Of a stretch of DNA of 64,000 nucleotides, positions 35,086 to 43,907 are shown piece after piece (positions within the stretch are counted from its first letter, which is position 1; each line of letters opens with the position of its first letter). The notes under the pieces were generated by a model that searched no databases, was not told the origin of the DNA, and saw only the letters and a program-made list of their open reading frames with translations. This stretch comes from an uncultured Gammaproteobacteria bacterium (GTDB lineage: Bacteria > Pseudomonadota > Gammaproteobacteria > Arenicellales > JAANXG01). Position numbers and translations under genes: made by a program. Location of the stretch: assembly GCA_947259175.1 (NCBI GenBank), contig CAMYKW010000006.1:1-64000 (forward strand), written 5' to 3'.

Positions 35086-36054
35086 TCAGCGTATTGTCAA
35101 GCGCTGAATAATCGTCTCGGCGCCCAGCGTTTTCACGATCGCCATGCCGATACGCTCGGCAATTCGCTCGATGATGCTTGCTTTTGCTGTGTAATCGACA
35201 ATCTTTTCTTTGCCGATGACTTCGCGGGCGACGTAGCTGGCGCTACCGAACTCGTCCACCAGACCATATTTCTTTGCCTGTTCCCCGGTCCAGAACAACC
35301 CACTGAAAATTTCTTCGTTATCGACCAACCGATCGCCGCGACCATCTTTGACAGCGTCGATAAACTGGTCGTGAATTTGGTCCAATATTTCCTGGTGATG
35401 GCCCTCCGCCACAGGATCGCGGGGGGAAAACGGATCCAGCATGCCCTTGTACCTGCCGGCAGTCATCAGCCGGCGCTCGACGCCGAGCTTTTTCATCGCG
35501 TCGACGAAACCAAATCCATTCATCAGCACGCCAATCGATCCAACAATGCTGGCTTCGTTGACGAATATCCGATCCGTCGCCACCGCCACGTAGTAACCGC
35601 CGGAGGCGCACACATCCGACACCACGGCGTACACGGGTTTTTCGGCATACTTTGCCTTGAGCCGCGTAATCTCGGCATTGATATAACGCGACTGGACCGG
35701 ACTTCCACCCGGACTGTTGATGCGTACGATAACCCCCTTGGCACCATCATTTTCAAACGCCGCGCGCAATCCTCCGACCACACGATCCGCATCCACATCA
35801 CCCCCATCGGCGATGACACCTTCTAATTCGACAAGCGCGGTATGATCCTCGGTGGTTGGCGCAATGCCACGATCAAGAAACAAAAACAACACGACCACCA
35901 TATAAATCGCGAAAAACGCCTTGAAAAAGACACTCCATCGTCGCGCCCGCCGTTGCTCCTTGAGACTTTCAAACGCCAGCCGCTCCAGGATGTCGCGATC
36001 GGAGCGCGGACCAATCCCGCCGCTGTCTCGGGTGGATTTGAACCAAGCTTTCAT
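35086..36054 (-). CDS. sppA: signal peptide peptidase SppA (short form)
   Basis: A 322-residue inner-membrane serine protease that degrades leftover signal peptides. One membrane helix (about 41-60) precedes the S49 peptidase domain. The catalytic serine is S151 in SDVCASGGYYVAVATD, and the catalytic lysine is K203 in TAGRYKGMLDPF. The protein corresponds to the short, single-domain SppA/SohB-like type rather than the 618-residue E. coli enzyme. It follows the Rieske gene by three bases in the rluC-HAD-Rieske-sppA unit. Confidence 0.92.
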   Translation of the reverse strand: MKAWFKSTRDSGGIGPRSDRDILERLAFESLKEQRRARRWSVFFKAFFAIYMVVVLFLFLDRGIAPTTEDHTALVELEGVIADGGDVDADRVVGGLRAAFENDGAKGVIVRINSPGGSPVQSRYINAEITRLKAKYAEKPVYAVVSDVCASGGYYVAVATDRIFVNEASIVGSIGVLMNGFGFVDAMKKLGVERRLMTAGRYKGMLDPFSPRDPVAEGHHQEILDQIHDQFIDAVKDGRGDRLVDNEEIFSGLFWTGEQAKKYGLVDEFGSASYVAREVIGKEKIVDYTAKASIIERIAERIGMAIVKTLGAETIIQRLTIR

Positions 36055-36057
36055 GAA

Positions 36058-36471
36058 TTACTCCTCGAATTCCTCTGTCGATACCAACTGATAGCGGTCA
36101 CTGGTCAACAACACATATCCGTCAGTTTCAGTGACCGCCAGAGCCAATAATCCCGTGCTATGGCACGGGCCGACACGGCATGCGCCGTCTACCGGGTCAT
36201 ACCGTGCGCCATGGGTTGCGCAAATAATATACTGTTTGTCGTTGTCAAAGAACGACGCGGGCTTGATGTCCAATTGCAGGCCCATGTGGCTGCAACGATT
36301 AATGTACGCGCGGGCGCACCCCGCAAAGCGGACCGCGAATGCGGGCAGCGTCTGGTCGCCTTGGCGAATCGTGAAACGCACGCCCAGGCCACCCTCCACC
36401 AGCGTCGCGCTGCTGCAGATGATCGCGCTGCTCAATGAGTCGACCTCGATCCGACTACCCGACACGAACAC
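36058..36471 (-). CDS. Rieske [2Fe-2S] ferredoxin-like protein
   Basis: A 137-residue soluble Rieske protein. The cluster ligands are C60-x-H62 (INRCSHMG) and C84-x2-H87 (ICATHGARYD), spaced as in Rieske ferredoxins. It then has GACRVGPCHSTGL, the usual third loop. There is no membrane anchor. The gene is regularly found between a HAD phosphatase and sppA in gammaproteobacteria, yet its electron-transfer partner is not known. It starts with GTG. Confidence 0.88.
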   Translation of the reverse strand: MFVSGSRIEVDSLSSAIICSSATLVEGGLGVRFTIRQGDQTLPAFAVRFAGCARAYINRCSHMGLQLDIKPASFFDNDKQYIICATHGARYDPVDGACRVGPCHSTGLLALAVTETDGYVLLTSDRYQLVSTEEFEE

Positions 36472-36507
36472 ACCCGTGACCTGGAGGCCATGTCTGACAA
36501 CGGATAG

Positions 36508-37164
36508 TTACAGGTTTTGGTTGAGAATCCACGCGTAAACCTCTGCAAACGAGTGCACACACGCCAAAGGTTCATGGGCATGCAGCTGAGCGACGTCGTG
36601 CATGCCGTAGCTGACCGCCAACGCCGGTATCCCGGCATCATTGGCCATTCGCAGGTCGAATTCTGTGTCGCCCACCATCACCGACTCGCGGGCTTCGACG
36701 CCGGTTGCATCCAGAATATCGAATAACATCTGCGGATCAGGCTTGGACGGCGCCTCGTCGGCGCAGCGCGTCGCGCTGAAAAAATGCGCAGTGGCGGTGT
36801 CGCTAAGGGCCCGATCCAAACCCCGTCGCGCCTTACCGGTGGCGACAGCGAGCACATATCCCCGCGCATGCAGCTCGCCGAGGTGCTGCGCTACGCCGGG
36901 GAACAGTTCCATGGAAGTCTGGTCCTGTGACGAAAAATGTAACCGATAGCGCTCGATCAGCTGGCGACGCTGATCCGAATTGGCGTTCGGGCACAGAATG
37001 GTAAAGGCGTTTTGCAGGCTCAAACCGATAATCTGCCGCACGGCATCGCGGGACAACGACGGCAGCCCGACATCCCGCACCGCCGCCTGCACGCAATTCG
37101 TGATTTTGGCGGCAGAATCCATCAGCGTACCGTCCCAGTCGAAAATGATGAGTTTAATCTGCAT
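36508..37164 (-). CDS. HAD-IA family hydrolase (phosphoglycolate phosphatase-like)
   Basis: A 218-residue phosphatase. Motif I is FDWDGTLMDS with nucleophile D9 and general acid D11; motif II is the serine/threonine in LAVATGKARRGLD; motif III and IV are the lysine in SKPDPQMLFD and the acidic pair in MVGDTEFDLRMA. The cap domain between 20 and 90 is the small helical C1 type. The gene overlaps the 3' end of rluC by 11 bases. Exact substrate unknown; Gph-like activity is the best guess. Confidence 0.9.
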   Translation of the reverse strand: MQIKLIIFDWDGTLMDSAAKITNCVQAAVRDVGLPSLSRDAVRQIIGLSLQNAFTILCPNANSDQRRQLIERYRLHFSSQDQTSMELFPGVAQHLGELHARGYVLAVATGKARRGLDRALSDTATAHFFSATRCADEAPSKPDPQMLFDILDATGVEARESVMVGDTEFDLRMANDAGIPALAVSYGMHDVAQLHAHEPLACVHSFAEVYAWILNQNL

Positions 37165-38119
37165 CGGACTTCAGCGTGGTCAGGATTGACTCCAGTTCGT
37201 CGGGCAAGGGGCAGTGCACCTGGATGTTTCGCCCCGTCGCAGGGTGTTCAAATTCCAGAGTAGAAGCATGGAGAAACAAACGTTTCAAGCCGCGATCACG
37301 CAATAACGCGTTAAAAGCCTTGTCGCCGTATTTGGTGTCGCCGGCGATCGGATATCCCAGGTGCGCGGCGTGAACCCGCGCTTGATGCGTACGTCCGGTA
37401 ATCAATTCAATATCCACCAGGGTCGATGCGGCAAAAGTTTCCCGGGGCCGAAAACGACTCAGGGCGCGTCGTCCGTCGTCCGCGACCCGCACCACACGCT
37501 CTCCGGAACGCACCGTATTTTTTCGCAGTGGCGCATTGACGTGGCGCAGCCCCCCTTGCCACCGCCCTTTCACCAGTGCCAGGTACGACTTGCTGATTCG
37601 CGTCTGCGGATCGCTGTGCAGCCGGAACATAGCCTGTAGTGCGAGCAATGTGTTACGGTTTTTTGCGATCAACAGGCAACCTGAAGTATCGCGATCCAGG
37701 CGGTGGACCAGTTCCACGTACGGCTGCTCCGGGCGCGCCGCCCGCAACCAGTCAATCAGACCGGTCTCGATTGCGGTGCCCGCGTGAACCGCGGCCCCCG
37801 ACGGTTTGTCCACCACCAACAAATCGTCGTCCTCGAACAAAACCCGTTGCGCCAGCTTCCGTTGGCCGGCAGTAGCGACTGGAGACTGCCGAGCCGCAGT
37901 GCGGATCGGCGGAATGCGAACCTGGTCACCGGGCTGCAGCCGGCTTTGGGGTTTCGCCCGGGAACGATTCACCCGCACCTGCCCGGTGCGCACGATCCGA
38001 TAGATGTGGCTGCGCGGAACACCCTTCAACTGGGCGATAAGGAAATTGTCCAGCCGCTGGCCGCCGTGGCTCTCGGATACCTGGACGATACGGCTGTGGT
38101 GTTCGTGTGGATCGACCAT
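37154..38119 (-). CDS. rluC: 23S rRNA pseudouridine synthase RluC
   Basis: A 321-residue pseudouridine synthase. An S4-like RNA-binding domain (about 18-70, GQRLDNFLIAQLKGVPRSHIYR) precedes the catalytic domain, whose aspartate is D142 in ELVHRLDRDTSGCLL. Later blocks SKSYLALVKG, TGRTHQARVHAAHLGYPIAGD are standard for the RluA/RluC/RluD group. Position back-to-back with rne identifies it as RluC, which modifies U955, U2504 and U2580 in E. coli. It is the first gene of the rluC-HAD-Rieske-sppA unit. Confidence 0.92.
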   Translation of the reverse strand: MVDPHEHHSRIVQVSESHGGQRLDNFLIAQLKGVPRSHIYRIVRTGQVRVNRSRAKPQSRLQPGDQVRIPPIRTAARQSPVATAGQRKLAQRVLFEDDDLLVVDKPSGAAVHAGTAIETGLIDWLRAARPEQPYVELVHRLDRDTSGCLLIAKNRNTLLALQAMFRLHSDPQTRISKSYLALVKGRWQGGLRHVNAPLRKNTVRSGERVVRVADDGRRALSRFRPRETFAASTLVDIELITGRTHQARVHAAHLGYPIAGDTKYGDKAFNALLRDRGLKRLFLHASTLEFEHPATGRNIQVHCPLPDELESILTTLKSDAD

Positions 38120-38249
38120 CGGCGCGCGGATGATATCAGATTGAAGGGGTAGAAAGACGCTGCTATAGTTTGGAGCGATCGCCAGCGTAGACGATCAACG
38201 GCTAAAGCGCCCTGAACCGGTCGCCCGTTAAATCGCGACTTTACACCCC

Positions 38250-38278
38250 TTGACTAAATACTGTAGGTTCGGTTAAAA
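38250..38278 (+). promoter_or_regulatory. candidate sigma70 promoter for rne
   Basis: TTGACT (38250-38255) and TTAAAA (38273-38278) are separated by 17 bases. The -35 element is good, the -10 weak. The site faces rne and would give a leader of about 310 bases. Identified by eye only. Confidence 0.4.
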
Positions 38279-38306
38279 AGAAACAGGTGTAATTTTCTAC
38301 TTCAAT

Positions 38307-38324
38307 AGGTAGGTATAACTACCT
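38307..38324. repeat. inverted repeat AGGTAG-N6-CTACCT in the rne leader
   Basis: Perfect six-base arms (38307-38312 and 38319-38324) flank GTATAA. It lies about 30 bases after the candidate -10 element, so it would be either a small leader hairpin at the RNA 5' end or a protein-binding site. A 5' hairpin could protect the message from RNase E 5'-end sensing; this is inference. Confidence 0.55.
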
Positions 38325-38598
38325 GATAGTAAAGAATTTATCAAGCTGAGCAGTGCCTCAGCTATGCACCGGCGCCCCCCGAGGCAGACTTGGGCGGAAT
38401 TGCGCCGAACAGGGTTCCGCGCCCCTCCCTAGCCAACACGTTTGCAGGGGCGCCACAAAATCACGGGTCCCGCGCCAGCGCGGCGGACCACGACGAGACA
38501 GCGTATTTGAACATGCCTCGGGCTTTGGGGTGGCCCGACGCAGCGATGTCCTCGTGCATGACGCGCGTAGGTTGCGGGACGGAAGGAACGTTACAATC

Positions 38599-40731
38599 AT
38601 GAAGAGAATGTTGTTTAACGCGACTCATCCCGAAGAGTTGCGCGTGGCCATCGTCGATGGCCAAAAGCTCCTGGACCTGGACATCGAATCGGCAACCCGG
38701 CACGAGAAAAAGGGAAACATCTACAAGGGACGCGTAACCCGCGTTGAGCCCAGCCTGGAAGCGGCGTTTGTCGATTACGGCTCTGAACGTCAGGGATTTC
38801 TGCCATTAAAGGAGATTTCCCGCGCTTATTTCACGGATTATTCGCCCAAGACACCGATGGCGCAGGTGCGCATTCAAGATGTCATCAAGGAAGGCCAGGA
38901 GCTGCTGGTACAAGTGGAAAAAGACGAGCGCGGCAACAAGGGCGCCGCGCTGACAACCTTCATCAGCCTGGCCGGCCGCTACCTGGTATTGATGCCCAAT
39001 AATCCCAAGGGTGGCGGGATATCACGTCGCGTTGAAGGCGATCAGCGCTCCGAGTTGCGGGGCATTATGTCGGAGCTGGCCGTACCCAGCGAACACGCGC
39101 TGATTGCGCGCACCGCCGGGATCGGTAAATCACAGGACGAACTGCAGTGGGATCTGGATTATCTTCTCCAGCTCTGGGAGGCGATCAGCCAGGCCGCAGA
39201 AACGCGAGCGTCGCCTTTTCTGGTATTCCAGGAAACCAATCTGGTGGTACGCGCGATTCGCGACTACCTGCGCAGCGATATTGCGGAGATCATCATCGAT
39301 GACCAGGATATACATGAGCGCGCCTCGAAGTTCATGCAACAGGTCATGCCGCAAAACCTGGTAAAGCTGAAGTATTACGGCGACAACGTGCCGCTATTCT
39401 CACGATTTCAGATTGAACACCAGATAGAATCCGCGTTCGCCCGGGAAGTCGGCCTGTCGTCGGGAGGGGCCTTGGTCATAGATCACACCGAAGCCCTGGT
39501 GACCATTGACATCAACTCGGCGCGTGCCACCAAAGGCGCCGACATCGAGGAAACCGCACTCCAGACCAACCTCGAAGCTGCCGATGAGATTGCCCGCCAA
39601 CTGCGAATCCGGGACCTTGGGGGATTGATCGTCATCGATTTCATCGACATGACTTCAAATCGCAATCAACGAACCGTGGAAAACCGGCTCCACGAGGCGC
39701 TCAAGGCCGATCGTGCCCGGGTTCAATTAGGCCGCATTTCCCGCTTCGGGCTGCTGGAAATGTCGCGGCAGCGGTTGCGTGCGTCCCTGGGGGAATCGAA
39801 TTATCAGCCATGCCCGCGGTGCGTCGGAACCGGGTATGTGCGCAGTATCTCGTCCTCCGCCTTGAGTATCCTGCGCATCCTCGAGGAGGAAGCGCTGAAA
39901 GAAAACACCGAGGCGATTCATGCGCATTTACCCCGCGAGACGGCCACGTTTCTATTGAATGAGAAGCGGCATGAGCTCAATATGATCGAGAACCGTCTGG
40001 GGACGCAGATCTTCGTCATCCCCACGGACGACATGGAAACGCCGAATTTCCGCATCAAGCGCCTGCGAAGTGAAGAGATGGCGGTTATGCCGATTCGCCC
40101 CAGCTATGAAATTGAACCCGAGCTCGACGAGGCGGATATCACCTCACCCCAAACCCGCCAGCAGACCAAACAAGTCGCCGCGGTCGGCATGGACCACCCA
40201 CAGGTGACGGCACGCCCGCCGATTCCGGCGAAACCCGAACTGCAGGGATTTTTCCGCCGGTGGTGGGACAAGTTGTTCGCCACCGAGCAGACCGCGAGCA
40301 TCGCCACCAGCGAAGAAACGCAGCCGCAAAAGCGGCGGCCGCCGGCGCGCGGCGCACAGGCGCAACGAGGGCGCCCCGGACGCGGCGGTCGCGGGCCACA
40401 GCGCGGCAACGGCCGGTCCCGGGGGCGTCCCGGGCAGGCGAAGAGCGGGGAGCAAAAAGCCGCGGGGGATGGACGCGGTCGCCGGTCCCGTGGCGGTCGT
40501 TCCCGGCGATCCGGTCAGAGGCGCGACCCTGCCGAAGGCGAGAACGTGGCCAAGGAGCGTCAAGGCGGGACACAACAGAGGCGATCCAGACCCAAGGGGG
40601 CGACGGCGACAGCCGAAGATGCGACTACCCAGGCTGGGTCAGGCAACGTCAGCGAACTGAAGCCCAAATCACCGGCGGCGTCGGAGGCCCCGGTGGACGT
40701 CAAACAGGCGGGAGACGGCAGCGGGGAGTAG
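38599..40731 (+). CDS. rne: ribonuclease E (short form)
   Basis: A 710-residue endoribonuclease. The catalytic half is complete: MKRMLFNATHPEELRVAIVD, S1 domain (about 38-125), 5' sensor, and the DNase-I-like domain with magnesium aspartates in LVTIDINSARAT and LIVIDFIDM, then the zinc-link CPRC near 404-407. The C-terminal half is only about 200 residues against over 500 in E. coli: after a PolyA-like linker come Arg/Gly-rich stretches (RGRPGRGGRGPQRGNGRSRG and others) that bind RNA, and a low-complexity end. The ATG is the family start, although the frame is open 82 codons further upstream. Confidence 0.94.
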   Translation: MKRMLFNATHPEELRVAIVDGQKLLDLDIESATRHEKKGNIYKGRVTRVEPSLEAAFVDYGSERQGFLPLKEISRAYFTDYSPKTPMAQVRIQDVIKEGQELLVQVEKDERGNKGAALTTFISLAGRYLVLMPNNPKGGGISRRVEGDQRSELRGIMSELAVPSEHALIARTAGIGKSQDELQWDLDYLLQLWEAISQAAETRASPFLVFQETNLVVRAIRDYLRSDIAEIIIDDQDIHERASKFMQQVMPQNLVKLKYYGDNVPLFSRFQIEHQIESAFAREVGLSSGGALVIDHTEALVTIDINSARATKGADIEETALQTNLEAADEIARQLRIRDLGGLIVIDFIDMTSNRNQRTVENRLHEALKADRARVQLGRISRFGLLEMSRQRLRASLGESNYQPCPRCVGTGYVRSISSSALSILRILEEEALKENTEAIHAHLPRETATFLLNEKRHELNMIENRLGTQIFVIPTDDMETPNFRIKRLRSEEMAVMPIRPSYEIEPELDEADITSPQTRQQTKQVAAVGMDHPQVTARPPIPAKPELQGFFRRWWDKLFATEQTASIATSEETQPQKRRPPARGAQAQRGRPGRGGRGPQRGNGRSRGRPGQAKSGEQKAAGDGRGRRSRGGRSRRSGQRRDPAEGENVAKERQGGTQQRRSRPKGATATAEDATTQAGSGNVSELKPKSPAASEAPVDVKQAGDGSGE

Positions 40732-40755
40732 TGGTCCGCCGGCTTGCGTAATCCT

Positions 40756-40787
40756 CACCCGGCGGCATAGGGTATCGGCGCCGGGTG
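40756..40787. terminator. hairpin between convergent rne and rlmD
   Basis: A perfect nine-base-pair GC-rich stem, CACCCGGCG (40756-40764) with CGCCGGGTG (40779-40787), and a 14-base loop lie between the rne stop and the rlmD stop. There is no T run on either side, so it is at best a weak bidirectional terminator or an RNA 3'-end stabiliser. Confidence 0.55.
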
Positions 40788-40793
40788 GCGGGG

Positions 40794-42128
40794 TTAATCC
40801 CGTTCGAACACGGCGATCGATTCCACGTGTTGGGTGTGGGGAAACATGTCCACGACACCCGCCGCCGTCAACCGGTAACGGTGCACATGCACGAGGACTT
40901 CGGTGTCCCTCGCCAGGGTGGCGGGATTGCAGGACACATAAACGATCCGCCGCGGTTGGCCCTGGGAAAGCTGCTTAACGACGTGCATCGCGCCGGTTCG
41001 TGGCGGATCCAGCAGCAGTTTGTCGTACTTGCGATCGGCGAACACTTCGCCTGATGCCTCGGCATCCAGGTCGGCGCAGATAAACCGTGTGTTTGCGCAG
41101 CCGTTACGTTGAGCGTTTCGCTTGGCCTTGTCGATGAGCACCGGATTTGCCTCGTAACCGGTCACCTCGGCCGCGCGCCGCGCGATCGGCAGGGTGAAAT
41201 TTCCAAGCCCGCAGAACAGATCCAATACGCGATCGTTCGCATCAGGATCGAGAAGCCTTGCGACTTCGGCTATCAAGGCGCAGTTTATTTCCGCATTGAC
41301 CTGGATGAAATCGGTAGCTGCGAATTGGATATCGACATCGAATTCGTCAATGTGGTAGTGAAGCGGTTCGGGGTTGCGCGGTGATAACGGGTGCACCGAG
41401 TTCAAGTCTCCCGGCTGTAGAAAAACCTGCACGTGATGCTCCATTCCCCAGCGACCGAGGATACCCCTGTCATCATCTGTCAGCGGCTGGAGATGGCGAA
41501 ATACCAACGCCGTCGCGTTGTCCCCCACCGCAACCTCGACCTGAGGTATGCGGTCATGACAGGATAATTCGCTGATCACATCGGTCAACGAAGGCAATAA
41601 GGTCGCGCAGCGGGGATCCAGCACGTCGCAAGTTTGCAAGGGCGTGACGAAACTCTTGCGGCGTTCGCGGAATCCCACCAGAACCCCGCCTTTCTTGGGA
41701 ACGAAACGCACCCCGAGGCGCGCTTTACGGCGATATCCCCAGCACGGCCCGCGAAGCGGCGCCAGCAGCGTGTCCGGCTCGGCCTTACCGATCTTGTTCA
41801 GGTTCTCGAAAAGCTGATCTTGTTTGATGTTCAACTGCGCCCGGGGATCGAGATGCTGCAAAGAGCAACCGCCGCAAACTCCGAAGTAACGGCACTTCGC
41901 GGCAACCCGCTGGGGCGAAGGCGCCAATATTTCGACCAATGTTCCGGTGTCGAAGCCACGCCTTCGTTTTCCCGGCCGATATCTTACCCGTTCACCCGGC
42001 AGCGCATCTTCAATAAACACAATCTTGCCGTCAACGCGGGCGACCCCGCGTCCGTCATGGCTCAAGGAGGTGACTTCGGCGCTGGGCAGGCTTTCCCGTT
42101 CCATGGGTGCGCGCTGACCTAACGCCAT
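40794..42128 (-). CDS. rlmD: 23S rRNA (uracil-1939-C5)-methyltransferase RlmD
   Basis: About 444 residues. A TRAM domain (VTSLSHDGRGVARVDGKIVFIEDALPGERV) is followed by the iron-sulfur cysteines CRYFGVCGGCSLQHL, the SAM motif VLDLFCGLGNFTLPIA, LLDPPRTGAMHVVKQL and the nucleophile motif VYVSCNPATLARD. All match RlmD (RumA). The start is placed at the ATG that overlaps the upstream exonuclease stop; ATGs at 42149 and 42104 are alternatives. Confidence 0.92.
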   Translation of the reverse strand: MALGQRAPMERESLPSAEVTSLSHDGRGVARVDGKIVFIEDALPGERVRYRPGKRRRGFDTGTLVEILAPSPQRVAAKCRYFGVCGGCSLQHLDPRAQLNIKQDQLFENLNKIGKAEPDTLLAPLRGPCWGYRRKARLGVRFVPKKGGVLVGFRERRKSFVTPLQTCDVLDPRCATLLPSLTDVISELSCHDRIPQVEVAVGDNATALVFRHLQPLTDDDRGILGRWGMEHHVQVFLQPGDLNSVHPLSPRNPEPLHYHIDEFDVDIQFAATDFIQVNAEINCALIAEVARLLDPDANDRVLDLFCGLGNFTLPIARRAAEVTGYEANPVLIDKAKRNAQRNGCANTRFICADLDAEASGEVFADRKYDKLLLDPPRTGAMHVVKQLSQGQPRRIVYVSCNPATLARDTEVLVHVHRYRLTAAGVVDMFPHTQHVESIAVFERD

Positions 42129-42886
42129 GCCTGCAGGAACTCGTTCCAATGCGTCTTGTTTTGCCGGCGTAACGCGTCACGAACCCTCTCACATTCTTGT
42201 TCCCAGTCCTGCAATGCCAAATTGCCGCGAATGCGCTCCCACTGCAGGTAGATCAGGTAGGTATTCAACGCATCGGTTTCGCAATAATTCCGAATTTGTT
42301 CGATTTGCCCGGCCTGATACTGCTCCCAGACGCCGGCTCCACTTTGTCCCATCTTTCCCGGTAATCCTAGCAGCAATGCAACTTGATCCAGAGATGCATA
42401 TTGTCGCGCCTGATAGCCGGACAGCACGTCCATTAGATCCGTATGCCGGTAATGAAAACGATTCAGATAGTTGTTCCAACGAAAGTCCCGATCGTCATCG
42501 CCCACGTCCCAATAACGGGGAGCCGCGATCCCGTGGACCAGTGCTCTGTAGTGCAATACCGGCAAATCAAATCCGCCCCCGTTCCAAGTCACCAGAGTGG
42601 GCGTGTAGCGCGCGACACCGTCGAAAAATCGCGATACCAGTTCCGGTTCATCGGAATCGGGCGTACCCAAGGACCATACCTTGAAGGTGTCGCCCTTGCG
42701 CAGAACCGCGGAGATAGTCACGATCTGGTGAAAATGGGCCGGTAGAAATTCCGAATCCGTTTGCTCCCGGCGTTTGGTGAACATGATGCGGGCGACGTCG
42801 GCATCACTCAGTTCGTCCAGCCCGTATACGCGGCGTCCGCCATCAGTATCGGGAACAGTTTCAATGTCAAATGCCAGTACGTTCAC
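42119..42886 (-). CDS. 3'-5' exonuclease, PolB-proofreading-like
   Basis: About 255 residues. The exonuclease motifs are Exo I in VLAFDIETVPD, Exo II in TLVTWNGGGFDLPVL and Exo III in YCETDALNTYLIYLQW, the arrangement of the 'predicted 3'-5' exonuclease related to the PolB exonuclease domain' family. DNA or RNA as substrate is unknown. The GTG at 42886 starts directly before Exo I, but it lacks a good ribosome binding site; the frame stays open to 43000, just after the cysM stop, so the start is uncertain. Its 3' end overlaps rlmD. Confidence 0.85.
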   Translation of the reverse strand: MNVLAFDIETVPDTDGGRRVYGLDELSDADVARIMFTKRREQTDSEFLPAHFHQIVTISAVLRKGDTFKVWSLGTPDSDEPELVSRFFDGVARYTPTLVTWNGGGFDLPVLHYRALVHGIAAPRYWDVGDDDRDFRWNNYLNRFHYRHTDLMDVLSGYQARQYASLDQVALLLGLPGKMGQSGAGVWEQYQAGQIEQIRNYCETDALNTYLIYLQWERIRGNLALQDWEQECERVRDALRRQNKTHWNEFLQAWR

Positions 42887-43012
42887 AAAACCAATCCGAA
42901 TAGGATGCGCCGGTGCGCCGTCGCGAGCTCCAACAGGGAATCGGAGCAGCCCGATGTTATCATTTCCGCGACCCAATGCCGCCGACCGGGCCGCGCCCAC
43001 TGCGGTACCGGC

Positions 43013-43897
43013 TCACGGCGGAAAAACGCCGGTGGAAATGTAGCGGTCCCCGCGATCGCAAACAATGCTGACGATGACGGCATCTTGCAGCTGCTGCGAG
43101 ATACTCAACGCCGCGGCCATCGCCCCGCCGGAGGAAACCCCGCAAAAAATCCCCTCTAGGCGCGCAAGCTCTCGCATGGTGTGTTCGGCCTGGGCCTGGG
43201 TCACGTCGATGATCCTGTCCACCCGGCTGGGTTCGAATATTTTCGGAAGATATTCCTTCGGCCAGCGGCGAATGCCCGGAATGGACGCGCCTTCCATTGG
43301 TTGAACGCCGATGATTTCAATCTTGGGGTTATTTTCTTTGAGAAATTTTGAGACGCCCATGATTGTGCCGGTGGTGCCCATCGAACTCACGAAATGGGTG
43401 ATCGTCCCATCGGTATCCCGCCATATCTCCGGTCCGGTGCCCAGATAATGCGAGGCGGGATTGTCGGGATTGGCAAATTGATCCAGCACCCTTCCTTTTC
43501 CCTGTCGTTGCATTTCCAGCGCCAGGTCGCGCGCCTCCTCCATACCGCCTTCTTTTGACACCAGGATGATATTCGCGCCAAACGCCTTCATTGCGGCACG
43601 GCGTTCCTCGCTCATATGGGCGGGCATAATCAAGGTCAAGGGATAGCCCTTGATCGCAGCCGCCATCGCCAAGGCAATGCCGGTGTTACCGCTAGTGGCT
43701 TCGATCAGCGCGTCTCCCGGGTGAACTTCTCCCCGTGCCTCGGCGCTGTTGATCATATTCAACGCCGGCCGGTCTTTTACCGAACCGGCCGGATTATTGC
43801 CCTCCAGCTTCGCGTACACGGCGTTCGTGGTCTCACCAGGCAAACGACGCAGCCGAATGAGCGGCGTATTTCCGACAAAATCTTCCAGATGGCTCAT
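43013..43897 (-). CDS. cysM: cysteine synthase B
   Basis: A 294-residue PLP enzyme that makes cysteine from O-acetylserine and sulfide or thiosulfate. PLP lysine K41 lies in NPAGSVKDRPALNMI; the asparagine loop TSGNTGIALAMAAA and the GTTGTIMGVSKFL phosphate loop are standard. The 'NPAGSVKDRPA' wording and short length mark the CysM type. The stop lies 13 bases before the furthest possible start of the exonuclease. Its start is ten bases after recJ's stop. Confidence 0.93.
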   Translation of the reverse strand: MSHLEDFVGNTPLIRLRRLPGETTNAVYAKLEGNNPAGSVKDRPALNMINSAEARGEVHPGDALIEATSGNTGIALAMAAAIKGYPLTLIMPAHMSEERRAAMKAFGANIILVSKEGGMEEARDLALEMQRQGKGRVLDQFANPDNPASHYLGTGPEIWRDTDGTITHFVSSMGTTGTIMGVSKFLKENNPKIEIIGVQPMEGASIPGIRRWPKEYLPKIFEPSRVDRIIDVTQAQAEHTMRELARLEGIFCGVSSGGAMAAALSISQQLQDAVIVSIVCDRGDRYISTGVFPP

Positions 43898-43907
43898 CAG
43901 GACAATG

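Larger units (their letters stand above)
38120..38598. other. 479-base divergent region rluC / rne, including the rne leader
   Basis: No gene is supported here. It contains a candidate rne promoter (38250-38278), a small palindrome (307-324 of the 38 kb line, annotated separately) and then about 300 bases of GC-rich sequence before the rne ATG. Long rne leaders are known in E. coli to let RNase E control its own mRNA; a similar leader here is likely by position, but the hairpins were not folded. Confidence 0.55.

Noticed and set aside
38353-38598. 82-codon in-frame extension upstream of the rne ATG.
   Set aside because: The RNase E family begins at MKRMLFNATHPEELR; the upstream residues are not conserved-looking and fall in the leader.
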